Origin: JBOGED01 sp050743625
GTDB taxonomy: Bacteria > Actinomycetota > Nitriliruptoria > Euzebyales > Egibacteraceae
NCBI GenBank assembly: GCA_050743625.1
Contig: JBOGED010000027.1
Coordinates: 1-17,155 of the forward strand
Reading direction: 5' to 3'
Length of the DNA: 17,155 nt
Position 1 is the stretch's first letter; every line of letters starts with the position of its first letter. The notes under the pieces were generated by a model that was given only the letters and a program-made list of their open reading frames with translations, made no database searches and was not told the origin of the DNA. Positions 7,095 through 14,064 of the stretch are shown in pieces. A program made the position numbers and the translations under genes.

Positions 7095-7101
7095 CACTCA
7101 C

Positions 7102-7655
7102 TCAAGGCCGAATGAACAAGGGCTTGAGATTCGCAAGCGACAGCTCTGTGATCACATCTGCGACGGATGCTAGCTCATCGGAACGACCTATCGGGAAGGT
7201 CGCGAGTTCAACGTGCTTGCCAAGGTCTTTGACCGCCTTCACGGCATGGATTAGGTCACCATCACCCGTGACAAGCACCGCCACATCGTAGAGATTCTTG
7301 GAGGCTCCTGCGAGCATGTCGACGCCGATGTACATGTCGACGCCCTTCTCGACATATCGTTGGTGGTGGTCGCCACAAGCCTCGCAACGGACATCTCGCC
7401 TGACGAGGCGCCCTAACCGGATCTCCATATACGCCGTCCGGTGAAGCGCGCCGAAGAATTTCTGCTGAGCTCGTTTCGCCTCGTCCGTGCTGTCAGGATG
7501 GACAGGGGCACTGTAGTAGTACGTCCGTACGAGGTGGCGGGTTGCCGTGACGAGGAATTCAGCAAAGGCACCAGCTTGACGTCTGTGCGTCCGAGGTTTA
7601 CACGGCAGCTATGGTAAAAATTGCTGCCGTCGATGAACACGCACACGCGGGTCAC
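7102..7655 (-). pseudogene. NYN-domain (LabA/DUF88-like) ribonuclease gene with a one-base frameshift
   Basis: The GTG at 7655 follows an excellent ribosome site (GGAGGA, six bases upstream) and begins VTRVCVFIDGSNFYHSC, the NYN entry strand with its metal-binding aspartate. After DVKL the frame is lost. A +1 shift at about 7571 restores EFLVTATRHLVRTYYYSAP through to the end. Restoring one G in the GG run (reading KLGAFAEFL) gives a 184-residue protein. The second half has CEACGDHH (a possible zinc knuckle), EKGVDMYIGVDML and VLVTGDGDL, the remaining acidic NYN motifs. NYN proteins are PIN-like nucleases that act on RNA. GC content is clearly lower than around it (55% over 7141-7200). The break may be a true mutation or a sequencing error in a G run. 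Confidence 0.8.
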
Positions 7656-7698
7656 GCTGGCTCCTCCGGTCCACAAGACTGCCCCGACATACGAGAAA

Positions 7699-7723
7699 CA
7701 GGGGGGTCGCATGGACCCCCCTG
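7699..7723 (-). terminator. Strong hairpin with short T run, terminator-like
   Basis: CAGGGGGGTC (7699-7708) and GACCCCCCTG (7714-7723) form a perfect 10-bp stem with a five-base loop. On the minus strand it is followed by TTTCTC. It lies 44 bases before the NYN gene start, so it could end transcription from the aminotransferase operon or act as an attenuator for the NYN gene. Confidence 0.6.
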
Positions 7724-7727
7724 GAGC

Positions 7728-7771
7728 TAATTGCTCGGGTACGGCTTACCCGGAACCCGAGGAGTTAATTA
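7728..7771 (-). promoter_or_regulatory. Inverted repeat with two mutually exclusive stems
   Basis: CTCGGGT (7734-7740) can pair with ACCCGAG (7755-7761), flanked by TAATT (7728-7732) and AATTA (7767-7771). Alternatively CGGGTA (7736-7741) can pair with TACCCG (7747-7752) around a five-base loop. The two stems share bases and cannot form together. This is seen in sequence only; any regulatory switch is inference. Confidence 0.4.
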
Positions 7772-7805
7772 GAACAAGAGTATGGCACGCGGGCGTGTCA
7801 TACTC
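7771..7805 (-). terminator. Hairpin terminator at the end of the aminotransferase gene
   Basis: GAGTATG (7778-7784) pairs with CATACTC (7799-7805), and CACGC (7786-7790) with GCGTG (7793-7797), with one mismatch between the blocks. On the minus strand the stem is followed by TTGTTCT. The hairpin overlaps the aminotransferase stop codon (7804-7806). Confidence 0.55.
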
Positions 7806-8991
7806 AACACGCGGGAACAAGAGGCCGACCGGTCTGGAGCGCGTCGAGCACCTCTGTGGCACGGAGTGGGTCGACGGGGAGCACGTGGCTCGCCCACCAG
7901 CGAGCGGCTTCAGGGTTGGGCGAGGGCTCGGCGAACGCGGGACCGGCGTAGTCGTCCAACGGCGGGTCGTAGATGTAGTGCGTCGGGATGCCCCGGCGGG
8001 CCAGGTCCGCCCGGACCTCGTCCCGGTTCTCCACGAGCAGCGGGACACGGAACAGCGGTTGGGCCGGACCACGCTGTACCGCGGGGGCGGCGGCTTCCAA
8101 CTCGCGCAACCGCCGCACGCCCTCGATGCGACGCACGCGTTGGGCCTCGAGGGCGTCAAGGTGCCGCGCGATGCGATCAAGGTGGCTCGCAGTCAGCTCC
8201 GCGCGATAGTCGTGCCGGTCGACGCGCACCCACGCATCGAACAGGTCGAGGTCGGTGTCCTGGCCAGCGACCGCTTCGCTCAAGCGCGAGGGGTGGAGGG
8301 GCATGCGATATCCCGTCCGCTCAGCGCTGCCCGCCAACCGGCGGACTCGTCGCGCGGCGCCCATGAGCCCCACCATGTCCAGCGCGTGCCTGGCCGTGCG
8401 GCCAGCCCGCTCGCCCATCCGCTGCCGAGCGCTCCTTGGAACGATCAAACCGTCGCGCAAGCGTCCGAACTCGTGCATCAGCCCACCCTGCTCGAGGAGC
8501 AGCACGCCGCCGATCTTCGCGTTGACATGCTTCGACAGGCTGAGCGCCGCGGCGGCGCCAAAGGTGCCGACGGGAGCGCTGTCGATGTCGGTCAGGATGG
8601 CGTGTGCGCAGTCCTCGATCAGCATGAGCCCATGGCGAGCGCATCGGGCGCGGAGTTCAGCCATCCGGTCGGGCAGGCCGTAGAGGTTGGTCGTCAGTAC
8701 CGCGGACAGGCTTGACCACGTCTCGGCCGGTACCGCCTCGACATCGATGTTCCCATCCAGCGGGGACAGCGGCGCGATGACGGGGCGCAGCCCGGCGGCG
8801 AGCACAACGAAGAAGATCACGTCGTCGTTCACGCCGGACATGAGGATCCGGTCGCCGGGCGTGAGGAACCGGCGAAGCGCGAGGAACAACGCGAGCCGCC
8901 CCGAGGGCACGAGCAGGCAGTCGCGACCGAATCGCCGGGCCATGAAGGCGGCGATCTGGCCCGAGGCGCCAGTGCTCCCGTCAGGGAGCAC
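7804..8991 (-). CDS. DegT/DnrJ/EryC1-like PLP-dependent aminotransferase
   Basis: The 395-residue protein has the fold-type I layout. VPSGRLALFLALR (near 28-40) corresponds to the phosphate-binding start. LTTNLYGLPDRMAEL precedes MLIEDCAHA (123-131), where Asp127 should contact the PLP nitrogen. ALSLSKHVNAKIGGVLLL follows, with Lys154 the likely Schiff-base lysine. The SKHVN segment diverges from the usual SFHPxK form, so the substrate class is uncertain. Family members transaminate nucleotide-linked keto-sugars for surface polysaccharides or antibiotics. The GTG start directly follows the TAA of the acyltransferase gene (TAAGTG), which implies coupling. It has no clear ribosome site of its own. 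The pair looks like a small glycan-modification operon without glycosyltransferases nearby. Confidence 0.8.
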   Translation of the reverse strand: MLPDGSTGASGQIAAFMARRFGRDCLLVPSGRLALFLALRRFLTPGDRILMSGVNDDVIFFVVLAAGLRPVIAPLSPLDGNIDVEAVPAETWSSLSAVLTTNLYGLPDRMAELRARCARHGLMLIEDCAHAILTDIDSAPVGTFGAAAALSLSKHVNAKIGGVLLLEQGGLMHEFGRLRDGLIVPRSARQRMGERAGRTARHALDMVGLMGAARRVRRLAGSAERTGYRMPLHPSRLSEAVAGQDTDLDLFDAWVRVDRHDYRAELTASHLDRIARHLDALEAQRVRRIEGVRRLRELEAAAPAVQRGPAQPLFRVPLLVENRDEVRADLARRGIPTHYIYDPPLDDYAGPAFAEPSPNPEAARWWASHVLPVDPLRATEVLDALQTGRPLVPAC

Positions 8992-10086
8992 TTAGCCCAT
9001 CCACGCGCACGTCGCCCGCCCGAACTGCCTCAGCTGCCACCGGGTGCGGCGCACCTGCTGAGCGAGACGAGGATGGCTTTTGATCAAGGGTCCGACGTGA
9101 CGGCGGGGAGCGCGCTGGAGACGGCGGATCAGGGCGAACGGTAACGGCCGCTCGATCCAGCCTTCCGCAACCTCTAGATCCCCGCTCTTGATTGACTCCT
9201 TGTATTCCGAGTGCCCCTTGCCCAGGTCGAGGTAACGGATGCCACGGGCTGCTGCCGCTTCGGCCATCATGAAGTGCAGCAGGAGTCCGGGTGAGTACCT
9301 CGCCAACGCCGCGTCGTAGGCCGGGAACCAGCAGGCGAGGACGGAGGTCGAGCGAAGACCGAAATGCGCCGCGACGGGTCGGTCACAGACGTAGAGGACC
9401 GACAACGTGCCGGTGCACTCCGGTGTCCGCGTGACGAAGAGGTCTTCCACGAGCCGTACCGTGCGAGGATCCTCGAACCGGTCGTGCTCCAAGAGCCGCG
9501 CGTATTGGCCGGACTTCCAGTCCATCAGCGTGTGCAGCACATCGAGGTCCCGGACGTCGAAGTCGAATCGGACGTCGCCGACCTCGCGCGCCATCCTTCG
9601 TTGCTTCGCGAACGTCGTCTTCACGATCTTCTTCGAAGCTTGCCGCCTGCGCTCGAGGTATGCCTCGTACCCATCCGTGAGGTCCATGATGGGCGAGGGG
9701 GATCGACGGGCATGCTGAGGAAACCAGCCAAGCTGGCTCCCGGCGAGGTGATCGAACTCCCAGACCGCAAGGCCAGACGCACGGAGGAACGCTTTGGGGT
9801 CCCATTCGAGGTCGGGTTGGTGGATCAGCCCTTGACAGTCCGAAAGCCCGGAGCCGATCGCCTTCCCGATCCCCAAACCTTTCACCTCGTAGGGCAAGAA
9901 GCCCGCAAGCCCTTGGTCCTGCTCCAGCACGGCCACGCGAGCGTTCGGGCGTACCCGGCCGACCGCAAGGGTGAAGTCTGCGGAGAGGAACGGGTTTTGG
10001 AGTGTGGCTGTCGCGTGTTGCATGGCCTGCCAACTCTGCAGCTCCGCAGCAGCCAGCTCACTAGGATGCGCAATCGAAACGAGCAT
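8992..10086 (-). CDS. CelD/BioF2-like GNAT-fold acyltransferase
   Basis: With the ATG at 10086 the product has 364 residues. It matches the family of large two-GNAT-domain acyltransferases related to CelD/BcsL and FemAB. An N-terminal domain holds NPFLSADFTLAVGRVRP and FLPYEVKGLGIGKAIG. The central YEAYLERRRQASKKIVKTTFAKQRR is basic. The C-terminal GNAT core holds LSVLYVCDRPVAAHFGLR, FPAYDAALARYSPGLLL and IRYLDLGKGHSEYKESIKSG. Such enzymes transfer acyl or aminoacyl groups to sugars or cell-wall precursors, and the substrate here is unknown. AGGG lies four bases before the ATG. A GTG at 10116 would add ten residues with a weaker site. A strong promoter lies upstream, and the aminotransferase gene follows with no gap. 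Confidence 0.8.
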   Translation of the reverse strand: MLVSIAHPSELAAAELQSWQAMQHATATLQNPFLSADFTLAVGRVRPNARVAVLEQDQGLAGFLPYEVKGLGIGKAIGSGLSDCQGLIHQPDLEWDPKAFLRASGLAVWEFDHLAGSQLGWFPQHARRSPSPIMDLTDGYEAYLERRRQASKKIVKTTFAKQRRMAREVGDVRFDFDVRDLDVLHTLMDWKSGQYARLLEHDRFEDPRTVRLVEDLFVTRTPECTGTLSVLYVCDRPVAAHFGLRSTSVLACWFPAYDAALARYSPGLLLHFMMAEAAAARGIRYLDLGKGHSEYKESIKSGDLEVAEGWIERPLPFALIRRLQRAPRRHVGPLIKSHPRLAQQVRRTRWQLRQFGRATCAWMG

Positions 10087-10145
10087 GACCCTGGAACCCC
10101 CGGTCCTCGCATACACCTGCGATATCGCCCCAAAGTGACGTCTGG

Positions 10146-10174
10146 ACGGTACTACCGCACATGCTAGGCGTCAA
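10146..10174 (-). promoter_or_regulatory. Housekeeping-type promoter for the acyltransferase-aminotransferase operon
   Basis: TTGACG (10174-10169) and TACCGT (10151-10146) on the minus strand are separated by exactly 17 bases, the best canonical promoter in the window. Transcription would start near 10139, giving a leader of roughly 50 bases before the ATG at 10086. Confidence 0.65.
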
Positions 10175-10190
10175 CCGGAACGTCCCCTTT

Positions 10191-10206
10191 TCGCCATTGG
10201 TGGCGA
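10191..10206. repeat. Small perfect hairpin
   Basis: TCGCCA (10191-10196) and TGGCGA (10201-10206) enclose a four-base loop. No T run follows on either strand, so I do not call it a terminator. It lies between a possible small ORF and the acyltransferase promoter. Confidence 0.35.
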
Positions 10207-10227
10207 GTCGTAGAGGAAGATGGAGCG

Positions 10228-10320
10228 TCACTCCCTTAGGTCGCGATCGAGCATCTGTTGGATCGTGTCGCGCAGCTGGTCCGCCAGCTCGGTCGTCCGC
10301 GTCCGCAGATCCTCCATCAC
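10228..10320 (-). CDS. Possible small coiled-coil protein, about 30 residues
   Basis: A GTG-ATG start (10320-10315) begins 11 bases after the stop of the SAM hydroxide adenosyltransferase gene and encodes MEDLRTRTTELADQL, then a similar charged stretch ending RDLRE and a stop. It is highly charged, predicted all-helical, with leucines at heptad-like spacing, and has no membrane segment. There is no clear ribosome site. It could be a real small partner protein, a decayed gene end, or chance. I recognise no family. Confidence 0.3.
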   Translation of the reverse strand: MMEDLRTRTTELADQLRDTIQQMLDRDLRE

Positions 10321-10331
10321 GCGCCGTAGCC

Positions 10332-11114
10332 CTAGAGTTCGACCCTCACCCCGTCACCGGGCCGCAGCCCCAGGGCGCGTGCGGCGCTCCCCCGGTTCAC
10401 GGCGACCTGGGTCCGCCCGAACGCATCGGGCAATACCCCCAACTCAGCGATTTCGGCGAACGCCTCGCAACGCGTGGCCGCGTGGCCGTTGACGGTCAGC
10501 GGCTGGCCGGGCAGGAAGCCCGCCATGTCAAGCTCAGCCGGTCGCGCGCCGAGCTGAAGATTGCCGAAGCGGTCGACGGTCAAGACCTCCGCCTCCAGTA
10601 CTCCCGCCGCTACCCGCGCCGCCGGCAAGTCGAGACGCGTCAAGGAGCCGACCGCTACCCTCGGCCCGAGCCTGGCCGGCGGCTCGCCGGCCGCCAGCCG
10701 CGCCGCCGCCGGCGCGAACACGTCACGGCCGTCGAACGTCCGCGCGGAGCCAGAAGCGCGGTCGCGGATCTCATACGCCCCATCCACACCAAGCCGCGAT
10801 GCCGCGGGCCAGAGCAACCCGTTGTCGGGCCCGACGAGGACCGCCTCGCCACAGGTCAAGATCACCGCGCGCCGGGCCGTGCCCACTCCTGGATCGACGA
10901 CCGCCAAGTTGATCGCGGGTGGGAGATACCCCACGCAGTCCGCCAGGGTGACCGCGCCGCCTCTGACGTCTTGAGGTTCGATGCCGTGCGTGAGGTCTAT
11001 GACCCGAGCCCGCGGTGCTCCAACCGCAAAGACCGCATGACACAGCCCGACGAACGGGTCCCCGAGCCCGTAGTCGGTAAGGAACGTGATCAGCTCATCG
11101 CCCGCCGGTTTCAT
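10332..11114 (-). CDS. SAM hydroxide adenosyltransferase family protein (DUF62), substituted motif
   Basis: The protein has 260 residues and the two-domain DUF62 layout. FLTDYGLGDPFVG is at 11-23, INLAVVDPGVGTARRAV at 68-84 (Asp74 and Arg81), VGPDNGLLWPAA at 94-105, and TFDGRDVFAPAAARLA at 126-141. The C-terminal domain has VLTVDRFGNLQLG. Family enzymes hydrolyse S-adenosylmethionine to adenosine and methionine, and halogenating relatives include fluorinase and SalL. The family triad is Asp-Arg-His, and I understand the histidine to sit in TFHGRD. Here the codon is GAC, giving TFDGRD (Asp128), so activity may differ. The ATG at 11114 has GGAG eight bases upstream and is divergent from the DUF2905 gene, 12 bases away. 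Confidence 0.88.
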   Translation of the reverse strand: MKPAGDELITFLTDYGLGDPFVGLCHAVFAVGAPRARVIDLTHGIEPQDVRGGAVTLADCVGYLPPAINLAVVDPGVGTARRAVILTCGEAVLVGPDNGLLWPAASRLGVDGAYEIRDRASGSARTFDGRDVFAPAAARLAAGEPPARLGPRVAVGSLTRLDLPAARVAAGVLEAEVLTVDRFGNLQLGARPAELDMAGFLPGQPLTVNGHAATRCEAFAEIAELGVLPDAFGRTQVAVNRGSAARALGLRPGDGVRVEL

Positions 11115-11126
11115 ACACTCGGCTCC
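11114..11126 (+). promoter_or_regulatory. Candidate leaderless -10 element of the DUF2905 gene
   Basis: TACACT (11114-11119) stands seven bases before the ATG at 11127, with no ribosome site between. The element overlaps the start codon of the divergent SAM hydroxide adenosyltransferase gene. No convincing -35 box is seen. Confidence 0.45.
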
Positions 11127-11339
11127 ATGGATCGCTCCACGGGGCTGCTCATCATCGGCATCGGGATCGTGCTCGTGGTGGTCGGCGTCCTCGCCACCAC
11201 CGGTGCGCTGTCCTGGTTCGGCCGGCTCCCCGGCGACATCCGCATCCAGGGCGGACGCACCCGCGTCTTCATCCCGATCACCTCGATGATCCTCGTCTCC
11301 GTCGTGCTCAGCCTCCTGCTCGCGCTGTTCCGCCGCTAA
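11127..11339 (+). CDS. DUF2905-family small membrane protein
   Basis: The protein has 70 residues with two hydrophobic helices: residues 6-27 (LLIIGIGIVLVVVGVLATTG) and about 49-67 (IPITSMILVSVVLSLLLALF). A short loop joins them, with the family-typical LSWFGRLPGDIRIQGGRTRVFIPI. Length and loop fit the family closely. The function is unknown. The start is ATG at 11127; the frame is open far upstream, but that part is antisense to the SAM enzyme gene. The stop (TAA) overlaps by two bases the stop of the convergent lipoprotein gene, and no terminator is visible there. Confidence 0.85.
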   Translation: MDRSTGLLIIGIGIVLVVVGVLATTGALSWFGRLPGDIRIQGGRTRVFIPITSMILVSVVLSLLLALFRR

Positions 11340-11803
11340 CGAGGAACACAGGCGGTGTCCCCCGAGATCACGAGTTGACCAGAGTCGGGAACCGCAAGCG
11401 CCCGAAACCCGAACCCCCGGATGCGCCCAAGGAGCTCTGGCTGGAAATCGTCCAGCCGGTCCCGGGCGACCTCGTAGCCCTGCTCCACCCAGTGCGCCTC
11501 GACGGCCGGGAGCAGCTCAGAAGGCTGATGCCCAGGCGCGACGGGAATCGTGATTCCCCACGTATAGAAAAGGTGGGGCGACACCTCCGCGTCCTCACAG
11601 CCTCGGGGCCCATTGTCAATGATGACCTTCCACGCGTCGCGAGAAGACGCGGCCTGCGCGGTGTCGCTGATGATCCGCTGCAGTTGGTCCAATGCCTCGT
11701 CGAGCGTGAGGTCCTCCCGAATACGGCTTCGGCCCGGTCCGGCGCACGAGGCAGTCGAGAGCGCGATCAACGCGACAAGGGCGGCACAGCTCCGTGCGGT
11801 CAT
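11336..11803 (-). CDS. Putative secreted lipoprotein of unknown function
   Basis: The 155-residue protein starts with a short signal peptide: MTARS, then a hydrophobic CAALVALIALST run, then ASC with the candidate lipid-modified Cys20. The lipobox is imperfect, so plain secretion is possible. The mature part holds LDEALDQLQRIISDTAQAA, a helical segment, then WKVIIDNGPRGCEDAEVSP and a C-terminal alpha/beta region ending GDTACVPR. Two more cysteines (in RGCED and TACVP) could form a disulfide outside the cell. Its ATG overlaps the stop of the DUF1023 hydrolase gene (ATGA), so the two are made together. I recognise no domain by name. Confidence 0.72.
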   Translation of the reverse strand: MTARSCAALVALIALSTASCAGPGRSRIREDLTLDEALDQLQRIISDTAQAASSRDAWKVIIDNGPRGCEDAEVSPHLFYTWGITIPVAPGHQPSELLPAVEAHWVEQGYEVARDRLDDFQPELLGRIRGFGFRALAVPDSGQLVISGDTACVPR

Positions 11804-13287
11804 TGCTGCCTCCTCACGATCCTTCCACCAAGCTCGGCGATGTCACTCGCAACGTCCCCCACGGTGTCGATCCTCTCTTGAGCCTTGTCGACCAGCGCCT
11901 GGCCAACCTGGCCAACCTGGCCGAGTTGGCCCGCGCCCGCCTGCAACCGGTCGACCCCGATGAGCCCTCGGTCCAGCACCGTCGGCCGCTCGACTGTCAC
12001 GATATGCCTTTGGTCGGTCACGATGAGCGCGAGGTTCCTCAAAGACTCGGAGCCCTGCTCGTAGTAGCGGGAGTGTCCCAATGGGTACGCGCCGTTTCCC
12101 GCGCCTCCCGTCTCGAACGGGATCCCGCCAAAGCGTGGGTCGCGGGGATCGGCACCGTGCCACTGTGACCAGGCAACCACGTCCATCGGCGCGCCCGCGG
12201 CGAAAAAGCTGGTGCCCTCGGCGAGGCCCAGCTCCTCGACGGCATCGACGCCCATGCCAGGGCTGCCGATCACGGCAACGGTGTCGACCTCGAGCCCGCC
12301 CTGAAGCGCCTTCCCCGCGACAAGCGACCCATAGCTGTGGCCGACCACCGTGGTCACGACCGGCTCCTCGAGGAGCAGCCCGTCGACGAAGTCATGCAAC
12401 GCTTTCCCTCCGGTCTCCGCCTTGACCTTCAGGATGGCGTCCGGCACTCCCGGAGTGTCGTAGCCGAGCCAGGCGATCACGGCCGTTCGGGAGTGTGGGG
12501 CACGCAGAGAGATCTCATCTCTCAATGCGCGGCTGTCGGCGGCAGCGTGCTTGTCGAAGTTGTCGAGGGTGTTGGTGATGCCGGGGATGACGAAGGCGAC
12601 GTTGTTGGCGTTCGCCAGGTCGCCGAGGACCTCCGCGACGCGGCCATCCCCGGTGTTGTCGAACAGCAAGAATTGGCGGGTCGGGTCGGCCAGGAAGCCG
12701 CGCAAGGTCTGTTCACGCTGGCGCAACGCATTCGCTCGGTCGCTGTCAATACCCGCCGCCAGTCGAGCCACTTCCGCCGACGTTGCCTCCAGGGCCCGCT
12801 GGATCAACCAGCGGTTCGCCTGGTAACGGCGCTCCAGAGGCATCCCGCCGACAGGGCCGACCAGCTCGGGCGCGGTTCGCAGCAGCGCCTCCCAATCAGC
12901 CGCGTCAAGCCCCTGCGCCCACCGCCGCACGGCCAACGCGCGGGTCGGCCCTGGACGCTTGAGGATGTTCAGCAGGTCACGCGCCAACCACACACCCTCG
13001 AGCGAGCCGGGCGCGAGCGGCGCCTCGGCCACGAACCCGGGGTCCACACTGGCCGCGAGCAACTGATCGGCGGCGGCGGCCATATCAGCCCGGAGCCGCA
13101 TCTGTGGACATAGCTGGACGACCAGCCCCTCGAACTCGCGGATCCGCACGGAAATCGTTGAGCTCGCTCCCACTTCCTCAAGAAGCCGCTCGATACGCCG
13201 GCGCCGGACCGCGAGGCGGTCGGCGACGTCCTCCAGGCGACCCGCGATCGCTCGGACGGCTTGCGGATCAAGCTTGACGACCGTCAT
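11800..13287 (-). CDS. DUF1023 alpha/beta hydrolase
   Basis: With the ATG at 13287 the product has 495 residues. Residues 1-200 are largely helical (KLDPQAVRAIAGRLEDVADRL near the start) and resemble the N-terminal helical regions common in actinobacterial DUF1023 proteins. The hydrolase domain follows. AFVIPGITNTLDNF (231-244) begins the fold, VVGHSYGSLVAGKAL (314-328) holds the nucleophile Ser318, GSPGMGVDAVEELG (341-354) follows, and GHSRYY near 404-409 contains the likely catalytic His405. Substrates of the family are not established. The C-terminus has a short GQLGQVGQVGQ repeat. A TACTCT element six bases before the ATG and no ribosome site suggest a leaderless message. The frame extends upstream to 13362 without conserved features. 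The lipoprotein gene overlaps the stop. Confidence 0.85.
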   Translation of the reverse strand: MTVVKLDPQAVRAIAGRLEDVADRLAVRRRRIERLLEEVGASSTISVRIREFEGLVVQLCPQMRLRADMAAAADQLLAASVDPGFVAEAPLAPGSLEGVWLARDLLNILKRPGPTRALAVRRWAQGLDAADWEALLRTAPELVGPVGGMPLERRYQANRWLIQRALEATSAEVARLAAGIDSDRANALRQREQTLRGFLADPTRQFLLFDNTGDGRVAEVLGDLANANNVAFVIPGITNTLDNFDKHAAADSRALRDEISLRAPHSRTAVIAWLGYDTPGVPDAILKVKAETGGKALHDFVDGLLLEEPVVTTVVGHSYGSLVAGKALQGGLEVDTVAVIGSPGMGVDAVEELGLAEGTSFFAAGAPMDVVAWSQWHGADPRDPRFGGIPFETGGAGNGAYPLGHSRYYEQGSESLRNLALIVTDQRHIVTVERPTVLDRGLIGVDRLQAGAGQLGQVGQVGQALVDKAQERIDTVGDVASDIAELGGRIVRRQQ

Positions 13288-13293
13288 ACACAA

Positions 13294-13299
13294 AGAGTA
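13294..13299 (-). promoter_or_regulatory. Candidate leaderless -10 element of the DUF1023 gene
   Basis: TACTCT (13299-13294, minus) lies six bases from the ATG at 13287. The 49-base gap to the upstream methyltransferase gene is AT-richer than its surroundings, and the coding strand is T-rich there. No good -35 box is found. Confidence 0.4.
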
Positions 13300-13336
13300 C
13301 GACGAAAAGGAACAAAACGATGCGGGAATGTGCGTG

Positions 13337-14032
13337 TCATGAGCGTTGCCAGCGGCCCTCACCCCGCAATGTTCCCGAGGCGGGCCAGGTCTCGCGGAGA
13401 AAGGCCTCCCACACCGGGGCGAGTCCAGGTGTCAACAGATCGGGCTGGCGCCGGCGGATACGCAGCCATCCCCCGTCCACATCGGGGACGGGCCTGAATG
13501 AGGTTCGGGGGACGCGCTCGACGAGTGTCATGCTCCACCACGGCGCCCAAGACGACCCGAGGAGGGTCGCCGGAGGAGCGGCAGCGAACTTGCGCGCGGC
13601 CTCCCACTGGATCACGAGGTCGACAGCGGAGGGACCTCGACTGGGATCGTCGAGCAGGAGCCTCAACAACGCCGTCGTGAGGTTGAACGGCGGGTTGGCG
13701 ATCACCCTCCATGGCCCTTCAGGAGCGCGAAGGTCCCGAAGGTCACCACGGACGACACGGACGCGGTCGTCAAGGCCCGCATCACGAACGCGTGCACGAA
13801 GACGCGCCGACCAGACCTCGTCGCGCTCGATCGCGACAACCCGCGCGCCCGCCGCGGCAGCCGCGAGCGTGACAGGTCCAGTACCTGCTCCGATATCGAA
13901 CACGAGGTCGTCAGACTTGACGTCGGCGACGAGACGCCGGACCAGCGACGAATCGATCAGGAAGTTCTGTCCGAGGCTACGTCGTCGCTGATCGCGCGGC
14001 GTACGCCTTGGGCTGGGCCGCGCGGGACCCAC
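13337..14032 (-). CDS. Erm-family rRNA adenine N6-methyltransferase
   Basis: The 231-residue protein belongs to the KsgA/Erm group. RRRSLGQNFLIDSSLVRRL (17-35) is the conserved N-terminal block. DIGAGTGPVTLAAAAAGA (46-62) is the SAM loop, Glu69 in AIERD contacts the ribose, and GDLRDL is motif III. NPPFNLTTALLRLL (113-126) is the catalytic motif. NPPF, rather than the KsgA NLPYN, and the short C-terminal region favour an actinobacterial Erm type, which methylates A2058 of 23S rRNA and gives macrolide-lincosamide-streptogramin resistance. That specificity is inference. The GTG at 14032 has no good ribosome site and is overlapped by a 26-codon upstream ORF. It is divergent from a capA-like gene. 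Confidence 0.85.
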   Translation of the reverse strand: MGPARPSPRRTPRDQRRRSLGQNFLIDSSLVRRLVADVKSDDLVFDIGAGTGPVTLAAAAAGARVVAIERDEVWSARLRARVRDAGLDDRVRVVRGDLRDLRAPEGPWRVIANPPFNLTTALLRLLLDDPSRGPSAVDLVIQWEAARKFAAAPPATLLGSSWAPWWSMTLVERVPRTSFRPVPDVDGGWLRIRRRQPDLLTPGLAPVWEAFLRETWPASGTLRGEGRWQRS

Positions 14033-14057
14033 GGCGGCGCACCATGACCATTGGCAT
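13977..14057 (-). CDS. Candidate leader peptide overlapping the erm-like start
   Basis: The ATG at 14057 is seven bases from a TAGGAT element (14070-14065), the same leaderless spacing seen elsewhere in this window. It opens a 26-codon frame, MPMVMVRRRGSRAAQP onward, out of frame with the methyltransferase, covering its GTG and stopping at 13977. Erm genes are often controlled by leader peptides, and the Arg-Arg-Arg at codons 7-9 fits the basic-X-basic pattern on which macrolide-bound ribosomes stall. Those codons lie over the methylase GTG, so a simple unmasking model is not obvious. It may instead be part of an N-terminus lost by frameshift. Confidence 0.35.
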   Translation of the reverse strand: MPMVMVRRRGSRAAQPKAYAARSATT

Positions 14058-14064
14058 ACCGCAC

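Noticed and set aside
7728..7771. tRNA-like or T-box-like element
   Set aside because: The stems do not form a cloverleaf, and there is no GGTTCGANNCC arm and no T-box GGTGGNACC consensus.
13337..14032. Annotation as 16S rRNA dimethyltransferase KsgA/RsmA
   Set aside because: The motif is NPPF instead of NLPYN, and the C-terminal domain is short, which fits Erm-type proteins better.
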